From assembly GCF_001983105.1 (NCBI RefSeq), contig NZ_MOMC01000016.1:172474-182609 (forward strand): a stretch of DNA of 10,136 nucleotides, read 5' to 3'. This document shows, one piece after another, positions 6,022-10,136 of this stretch; the first letter of the stretch is position 1; each line of letters begins with the position of its first letter. Made by a program: the position numbers and the translations under genes. This DNA comes from Pseudofrankia asymbiotica (GTDB lineage: Bacteria > Actinomycetota > Actinomycetes > Frankiales > Frankiaceae). The notes under the pieces were generated by a model. It saw nothing but the letters and a program-made list of their open reading frames with translations. It did not search any database and was not told the origin of the DNA.

Positions 6022-6042
6022 GAATTAATAATGAACATTTTT
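6022..6042 (+). promoter_or_regulatory. AT-rich island, possible promoter for the hydrolase gene
   Basis: A stretch with TTAATAAT (from 6025) and TTTTT (6038-6042) stands out in an otherwise GC-rich sequence. TAATAA (6026-6031) could act as a -10, with TTTCGT about 16 bp upstream as a poor -35. If so, the hydrolase mRNA would have a leader of about 250 nt that includes the hexamer array. Confidence 0.3.
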
Positions 6043-6070
6043 CTCCGGCTGAGGGGAGTGCGGGTCGGCC

Positions 6071-6106
6071 GTGCCGGCGCCGGTGCCGGCGCCGGTGCCG
6101 GTGCCG
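6071..6106. repeat. Six-unit GTGCCG/GCGCCG tandem array
   Basis: Six 6-bp units run head to tail, alternating GTGCCG and GCGCCG in the first four units and then GTGCCG twice. The first four units therefore also form a perfect 12-bp duplication. The array lies in untranslated sequence between the AT-rich island and the hydrolase start, and its length could vary by slippage. Confidence 0.85.
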
Positions 6107-6150
6107 TGCCGGGTGACGCCGTGACCGGCGATTGCGCTGGCCAATCACAC

Positions 6151-6159
6151 GTTCGGAAC
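6151..6159. promoter_or_regulatory. GTTC-G-GAAC dyad (candidate operator)
   Basis: Two perfect 4-bp half-sites flank one base, 126 bp before the hydrolase start. The same GAAC/GTTC half-sites recur, in opposite order, at 6204-6222. The short length makes chance possible. Confidence 0.25.
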
Positions 6160-6203
6160 ATTCAGGTTGCGACCGTTCACTCCGGGGCGAGAGCATCTGC
6201 GTC

Positions 6204-6222
6204 GCGGAACGGCGTGTTCCGC
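6204..6222. promoter_or_regulatory. GCGGAAC-N5-GTTCCGC inverted repeat (candidate operator)
   Basis: Perfect 7-bp arms surround GGCGT, 63 bp before the hydrolase ATG. It could be an operator or a small hairpin in the 5' leader. No regulator family is recognised from it. Confidence 0.35.
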
Positions 6223-6284
6223 CGAGGCCGGGGCACGCCGTGCTCCTGGCCCGCCTGAAAACGCCGGAAGAACGGACGAGAAAC

Positions 6285-7112
6285 ATGTGGCTGACCGTCA
6301 TCGGCTGCCGCTCCGGAATGCCGTCCGGGGGGCGGTGCAGCTCTAGCTACCTGGTTTCCACGTCCTCGACGAAAATTCTGCTGGACTGCGGGCCGGGCGC
6401 GGCGACGGCGCTGAGCGCGATCGGCCATCCCAACCAGCTCGACGGCATCGTCATCAGTCACCTGCATCTCGATCACTGCTATGACCTGCTGCCTCTGGGA
6501 AAGATGCTGCTGGCCGCGCACGTGCGCTATCCGATGCGATTTCCGACGCTGCCGGAGAAGATGCACCCGGAACCTGCCCCGCCCGTTCCGCTCTACGTCC
6601 CGGAAGGCGGGCGCTCCATCTTCGAGGCGTTGGCCTCGCTTTTCCCGGTGGCCACCATCCCGATGCTCGACAAGGCCTTCTCGGTCGCCTTCGAGGTGCG
6701 CGAGTACCGGCCGGGGGACACGTTCACGATCGGTGACCTCAAGATCGGCATGCACGGGCTGCGGCACTCGGTCCTCAACTGCGGCACCCGGGTCGAGTCG
6801 GCCGAGGGCTCACTCGCCTACACCGGTGACACCGGCGTGACCGACGCGCTCTTCGATCTCGCGCACGGCGTCGACCTCCTGCTGGCCGAGGCCACCCTCG
6901 AGCTGCCCGACCCCAGCGGCCACGGCCACCTGTGCGCCCTGGACGCCGGGGACGCGGCCATGAGCGCCGGCGTCGGCCAGCTGGTTCTCACCCACTTCGT
7001 CACCGACGACCCCGGCTGGCTCGCGGCCCGGCGCGCGGAGGCCGCCAGCCGGTTCGGCGGACCCGTCCACCTCGCCAACCCCGGCCGCCAGTTCGCCGTC
7101 CGCGCGGGCTGA
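6285..7112 (+). CDS. Metallo-beta-lactamase-fold hydrolase (Rv1339 / RNase Z-like phosphodiesterase branch)
   Basis: A 275-residue single-domain MBL-fold enzyme. The metal-binding motif HLHLDH is at 59-64. Further expected ligands are His161 (GLRHSV), Asp182 (YTGDTG, 179-184) and His237 (LVLTHF, 233-238), with AEATL at 201-205 and a His-containing GHGHL loop at 212-216. The opening LTVIGCRSGMPSGG...SSSYLV and the order of later motifs resemble the actinobacterial family of Rv1339, reported to degrade cyclic nucleotides, and the wider RNase Z-type group. Substrate therefore could be a phosphodiester, but this is inference. The ATG at 6285 was chosen because the fold's first strand starts there; the ribosome site (GGACGAG) is weak. 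The gene stands downstream of a terminated LysR gene and 115 bp before an ABC importer whose binding protein is UgpB-like. A joint role is possible but unproven. Confidence 0.88.
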   Translation: MWLTVIGCRSGMPSGGRCSSSYLVSTSSTKILLDCGPGAATALSAIGHPNQLDGIVISHLHLDHCYDLLPLGKMLLAAHVRYPMRFPTLPEKMHPEPAPPVPLYVPEGGRSIFEALASLFPVATIPMLDKAFSVAFEVREYRPGDTFTIGDLKIGMHGLRHSVLNCGTRVESAEGSLAYTGDTGVTDALFDLAHGVDLLLAEATLELPDPSGHGHLCALDAGDAAMSAGVGQLVLTHFVTDDPGWLAARRAEAASRFGGPVHLANPGRQFAVRAG

Positions 7113-7115
7113 ACC

Positions 7116-7142
7116 GTCCGCGGGCCAGATCACGTCCGCGGG
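7116..7142. repeat. 9-bp direct repeat GTCCGCGGG before the ABC operon
   Basis: GTCCGCGGG occurs at 7116-7124 and 7134-7142, an 18-bp period, just after the hydrolase stop. It lies about 85-110 bp before the binding-protein start, where an operator or activator site could sit. No promoter is clear in this 115-bp gap. Confidence 0.35.
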
Positions 7143-7227
7143 GTTCCTCAGCGCCAGAGCTCCGCGGCGCCCGCCGGAGAGCCAGCTCGATCTCCCATGA
7201 CAAAGCCACGTGAAAGGGCAGGACCAT

Positions 7228-8568
7228 ATGAGACAGCGAACGCGGTGGGGTACACGGCTGGTTCCCGCACTGCTGGCCGTGGCCGGGCTGCTCGCCGCGG
7301 CCGCCTGCGGCGGTACCACCGATGACGCGAAGCCGGTCGCCGCGACGGGGGCGGCGACGCCGACCGCCGACAAGCCGGTGACGATCAGCTTCCTGTCGTA
7401 CAACTACGGCACGCCCGGCATCGGCGGCAAGGGCACCCAGTCGCTGCTCGACGCCTTCCACAAGGCGCACCCGAACATCACGGTCAAGCCCCAGGGCGTC
7501 AAGGTCGCGGACGTGCTGACCCGGCTGCGGACCGACACGGCCGCCGGCTCGCCGCCGGACGTGGCCCAGATCGGCTGGAGCAAGATGGCCGAGGCCGTCC
7601 GCACGCTGCCGGTCGTCCCCGTGCAGAAGGCCGCGCCCGCCGACGAGTGGTCCGCGCACGTCGCCGGGCTGTCGCCGTCGATCATGAAGGCCGTCACCCA
7701 GGACGGCGTCGTCGCGGCGATGCCCTACACGATGTCCATCCCGGTGATGTACATCAACGCGGACCTGTTCAAGGCGGCCGGCCTCGACCCGGCCAACCCG
7801 CCGAAGACCCTCGACGACGTCCGCGCCGCCGGCCTGGCGATCAAGAAGGCGACCGGCAAGGAAGGCGCCTACGTCGCGGTCGTCGACAGCGGCAAGTCGG
7901 ACTACCTGACCCAGTCCGTCATCGCCTCGGCCGGCGGCTCGCTGGTCGGGTCCGACGGGTCGGTGACCCTCGACCAGAAGCCGGCCGTCGACGCGCTGAC
8001 CGCGGTCGCCGGGCTGACCTCGTCCGGCGCCATGCCCAAGGTCGACACCACCGCCGCCGTCGCCTCGTTCACCAAGGGCGAGATGGGGATGCTCGTCGGC
8101 AGCACCGCCCTGCTCGTCAGCGCTCAGCAGGCGGCCGCGGGGCACTTCACCCTCACCACCGCGGCGTTCCCGCAGGTCAAGGCCGGCACGCCGGCGCGGC
8201 CCACCTACTCGGGCGCGGGCCTCGCGATCCTCGCCAAGGACCCGGACAAGCAGCGCGCCGCCTGGGAGTTCATCAAGTTCCTCACCAGCGACGCCGGCTT
8301 CGAGATCATCACCTCGCAGATCGGCTACCTGCCGCTGCGGAAGACGATCGAGACCAAGCTCGCCGACACCCCGACCGTGAAGCTGCTCAAGCCGGCGCTG
8401 GACCAGCTGGCGACCGTCACCCCCTACACCTCCTTCCCCAGCGACCACGCGAACGAGGCGGTCGTGACCCTGCAGGACGACGCCGTCGAGCCGATCGTGC
8501 TGCGCGGCGCCGACCCGGCCGGGACCCTGTCCTCGGTCGCCGACAAGATCAGGAAACTGGTCGGCTGA
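7228..8568 (+). CDS. ABC importer solute-binding lipoprotein (family 1, CUT1 type, UgpB-like)
   Basis: A 446-residue extracellular binding protein. Residues 1-27 form a lipoprotein signal: basic RQRTRWGTR, a hydrophobic stretch, and a lipobox-like end with Cys27 in AAAACGG. There is no twin arginine, so Sec export is expected. The mature part begins with the family-1 start VTISFLSYNYG and includes SPPDVAQIGWSK, the MPYTMSIPVMYINADLFKAAG segment, and the C-terminal AAWEFIKFLTS...IGYLPLRK segment typical of sugar and glycerol-phosphate (UgpB-like) binding proteins. It would be anchored outside the membrane and hand a carbohydrate-type ligand to the two permeases downstream. The ligand cannot be named. 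The ATG at 7228 has AAAGGG nine bases upstream and AGGA nearer by; an in-frame GTG at 7210 would add residues before the signal peptide. Confidence 0.92.
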   Translation: MRQRTRWGTRLVPALLAVAGLLAAAACGGTTDDAKPVAATGAATPTADKPVTISFLSYNYGTPGIGGKGTQSLLDAFHKAHPNITVKPQGVKVADVLTRLRTDTAAGSPPDVAQIGWSKMAEAVRTLPVVPVQKAAPADEWSAHVAGLSPSIMKAVTQDGVVAAMPYTMSIPVMYINADLFKAAGLDPANPPKTLDDVRAAGLAIKKATGKEGAYVAVVDSGKSDYLTQSVIASAGGSLVGSDGSVTLDQKPAVDALTAVAGLTSSGAMPKVDTTAAVASFTKGEMGMLVGSTALLVSAQQAAAGHFTLTTAAFPQVKAGTPARPTYSGAGLAILAKDPDKQRAAWEFIKFLTSDAGFEIITSQIGYLPLRKTIETKLADTPTVKLLKPALDQLATVTPYTSFPSDHANEAVVTLQDDAVEPIVLRGADPAGTLSSVADKIRKLVG

Positions 8569-9596
8569 TGATGACGACCAGCGAGGCCGGCGCCCAGCCG
8601 GCGCTCCCCAGGGGGCGGGCCGACAGGCCCGCCCCTCGTGGGCATGCTCTGGCGGGCAGGCGCACGGACGAGCCGCCAGCGTCCGGACCGCGGGCGTCGG
8701 CGTCGGCGGCGCGGCGGGCTGGCGCCTGGCGCGGCGCCGCCACGCCATGGCTGTTCCAGGCGCCGGTGCTGGTGTCGCTGGCGGTGTGGGTCTACGGCCC
8801 GCTGGTCTTCACCGGGGTGCTCAGCCTGCTCGACTGGGACCTGATCTCGCCGCACCCGAAGTTCGTGGGCCTGACGAACTACCGCCAGCTCGTCGAGAAC
8901 CCCGAGTTCGGCAACGCCGTGCTGCGCACCGGGCTGTACGTGCTCGCGCTGCTGCCGTTCGCGACGGTGGTGCCGATGGCGTTGGCGATCATGCTGTGGA
9001 AGCGGCCGGGGCGGGCGAGCGGCATCTACCGGTCGCTGCTGTTCGTGCCGGTCATGCTCGCGCCGGTCGCGAACGCCCTGTCCTGGCGGTTCGTGCTGGA
9101 CCCGCTCGGCGGGATCGTCAACGAGGTCTTCGGCGGCCTCGGGCTGCCCCAGCGGGACTGGCTGGGCGACCCGAGCTTCGCCCTGCCGGCCATCACCCTC
9201 ATCACGGCGGCGAAGTTCGTCGCGATGCACCTGCTGCTCTACGGCGCGGCGCTCGCCGGCGTTGACCGGCGCTCGCTCGACGCCGCCAGGGTCGACGGCG
9301 CCACCGAGTGGGAGATCACCCGCCATCTCGTCGTGCCGCAACTGGTGAGGACGACGGCGCTGCTCGCGTTCCTGTGCGCGGTGTTCGCCGGCCAGTGGAC
9401 GTTCACGAACATCGTCGTGCTCACCGATGGCGGCCCGGACGACACCACCGACAACGTCTACTTCCGCCTGTACCAGTACGCGTTCACCTTCTTCGACGCC
9501 GGCACCGGCGCCGCCGCCGCGATGATGATCGTCGGGGGCCTGGCGCTGGCGTTCGCCGTCGTGAGCCTGCCACGGAGGCGCCGTGCCACCGGCTGA
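8568..9596 (+). CDS. ABC importer permease, MalF/UgpA-like
   Basis: A 342-residue membrane protein with about six transmembrane segments (near 61-88, 121-144, 155-176, 206-229, 262-286 and 310-334). The EAA loop, which contacts the ATPase, is at 238-259 (AARVDGATEWEITRHLVVPQ). Typical CUT1 wording includes WLFQAPVLVSL, the FVGLTNYRQL segment at 99-108 and SLLFVPVMLAP. The first 55 residues are a Pro/Ala/Arg-rich cytoplasmic extension, longer than in most MalF homologues. The ATG at 8568 overlaps the last base of the binding-protein stop (TGATG), and a second ATG follows directly. Ribosome binding is poor (AGGA 13 bases away), so coupling to the upstream gene is likely. It pairs with the second permease to form the channel. 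Confidence 0.93.
   Translation: MMTTSEAGAQPALPRGRADRPAPRGHALAGRRTDEPPASGPRASASAARRAGAWRGAATPWLFQAPVLVSLAVWVYGPLVFTGVLSLLDWDLISPHPKFVGLTNYRQLVENPEFGNAVLRTGLYVLALLPFATVVPMALAIMLWKRPGRASGIYRSLLFVPVMLAPVANALSWRFVLDPLGGIVNEVFGGLGLPQRDWLGDPSFALPAITLITAAKFVAMHLLLYGAALAGVDRRSLDAARVDGATEWEITRHLVVPQLVRTTALLAFLCAVFAGQWTFTNIVVLTDGGPDDTTDNVYFRLYQYAFTFFDAGTGAAAAMMIVGGLALAFAVVSLPRRRRATG
9574..9578 (+). promoter_or_regulatory. Ribosome binding site of the second permease
   Basis: GGAGG lies inside the end of the first permease gene, four bases before the GTG at 9583. It supports that start over later in-frame codons, though the spacer is short. Confidence 0.55.
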
Positions 9597-10136
9597 CCGG
9601 ACCGCACCCGCGGTCACCGCCGCCGACGGAGCGAGCTCCGCCGCGCTCGCCACCGCGACTCCCTTGAGACGGCAGCCCATTCCCAGGCGCCCGGCGACCG
9701 AGAACCCCACGGGCGGCGCCGCGGCGGCTCGGGGACCGGTCGCGCGGCGCGGCCGCCGGCCGTGGCGCGCGGCGCGGGCGGCGGGGCGCCACGGGGTGCT
9801 CGTCGCCGTCGTCCTCGCGATGCTGTTCCCGACGCTGTGGGCGCTGAACACCTCGTTCAAGCCGACGGCCGACGTCTACGACTCGAGCCCGCTGCCGATC
9901 CCGGCGACGCTGGCCAACTACCGGGCGGCCATCGACGCGTTCCCGATCTGGCGGCTGCTGCTCAACTCGTTCGTGACCGCCGCCGGGGTGACCGTGCTGC
10001 ACCTGTTGGCCGGGGTGCTCGCCGGCTGGTCGTTCGTCCGGTACGCCCGCCGGGGGCAGCGCTTCGTGTCGGCCCTGGTGCTGGTCGCGCTGGTGGTGCC
10101 GCCGCAGGCGCTGATCATTCCGGACTTCCTGCTGGT
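9583..10136 (+). CDS. ABC importer permease, MalG/UgpE-like (partial, cut by window end)
   Basis: The first 184 codons are visible and the gene continues past the window. A long N-terminal extension (about residues 1-70), rich in Ala, Pro and Arg, precedes the first transmembrane helix (about 71-90, LVAVVLAMLFPTLWALNTSF). Then come the periplasmic segment with the family's NYRAAI, NSFVTAAGVTVLHLLAG in the second helix, and VPPQALIIPDFLL in the third, all typical of the MalG/UgpE subunit. The EAA loop would lie beyond the edge. The start is GTG 9583, overlapping the first permease by 14 nt, with GGAGG just upstream. The encoded importer still needs an ATPase, which is not in the window. Confidence 0.9.
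   Translation, partial: MPPADRTAPAVTAADGASSAALATATPLRRQPIPRRPATENPTGGAAAARGPVARRGRRPWRAARAAGRHGVLVAVVLAMLFPTLWALNTSFKPTADVYDSSPLPIPATLANYRAAIDAFPIWRLLLNSFVTAAGVTVLHLLAGVLAGWSFVRYARRGQRFVSALVLVALVVPPQALIIPDFLL

Larger units (their letters stand above)
5824..6284. other. Intergenic region between the LysR and hydrolase genes
   Basis: The 461 bp contain a long stem-loop right after the LysR stop, an AT-rich island, a hexamer array and two GTTC/GAAC dyads, each listed separately. A 79-codon open frame from 6019 has no ribosome binding site and consists largely of the hexamer repeat in translation, so it is not called. The hydrolase is therefore probably transcribed from its own promoter here. 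Confidence 0.6.

Noticed and set aside
6019..6258. 79-codon open frame upstream of the hydrolase, with a run of Gly-Ala
   Set aside because: No Shine-Dalgarno sequence, and the Gly-Ala run is just the translated hexamer array.
7228..7320. Twin-arginine signal on the solute-binding protein
   Set aside because: The N-terminus has RQR and TR but no adjacent RR motif; a Sec lipoprotein signal with Cys27 fits better.
7000..9860. Long minus-strand open frames opposite the ABC importer genes
   Set aside because: They mirror strongly supported CUT1 genes and show no recognisable domain.

Overview
The window is very GC-rich, with G or C at most third codon positions. Its genes are packed with GTGA and TGATG stop/start overlaps. 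This base composition and gene style fit a high-GC actinomycete (Streptomyces- or Frankia-like Actinomycetota); the genus cannot be fixed from sequence alone. No RNA genes, transposases or CRISPR arrays were found.

Left half, minus strand (3880 down to 125): a tight four-gene operon, in transcription order a fatty-acid--AMP ligase (FAAL), a hotdog-fold (PaaI/4HBT-type) thioesterase, a stand-alone acyl carrier protein and a methyltransferase of the cyclopropane-fatty-acid-synthase family. Every junction overlaps by 1 or 4 nt. A nested stem-loop (14-84) follows the last gene and may end the transcript. The set reads as a self-contained acyl-ACP pathway. FAAL activates a fatty acid as acyl-AMP and loads it on the ACP, the methyltransferase may act on the tethered chain or its product, and the thioesterase releases or otherwise processes the thioester. 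No NRPS, PKS, desaturase or oxidase is present in the window. By my alignment from memory, the methyltransferase has lost four of the five residues that hold bicarbonate in true cyclopropane synthases, so its chemistry is probably not cyclopropanation.

Centre (3881-4716): an 836-bp divergent intergenic region, rich in short-range structure. It holds two unrelated 13-bp tandem duplications, a run of seven G-tracts, three dyad-symmetric sites and three copies of AATGACCG. On its right, on the plus strand, lies a LysR-type regulator with an unusual Pro/Ala-rich C-terminal tail. The regulator is closed by a 20-bp stem-loop.

Right half, plus strand: after a 461-bp gap with an AT-rich island and a GC-rich hexamer array comes a metallo-beta-lactamase-fold hydrolase (HxHxDH). 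It resembles the actinobacterial Rv1339-type phosphodiesterase/RNase Z-like branch. After a further 115 bp comes a CUT1-type ABC importer: a lipoprotein solute-binding protein, a MalF/UgpA-like permease and a MalG/UgpE-like permease, the last cut by the window edge. Its start codons overlap the preceding genes. No ATPase is visible.

The part most likely to be undescribed is the FAAL/thioesterase/ACP/methyltransferase cassette and its structured control region. The LysR gene is the obvious candidate regulator by position, but nothing in the sequence proves it.
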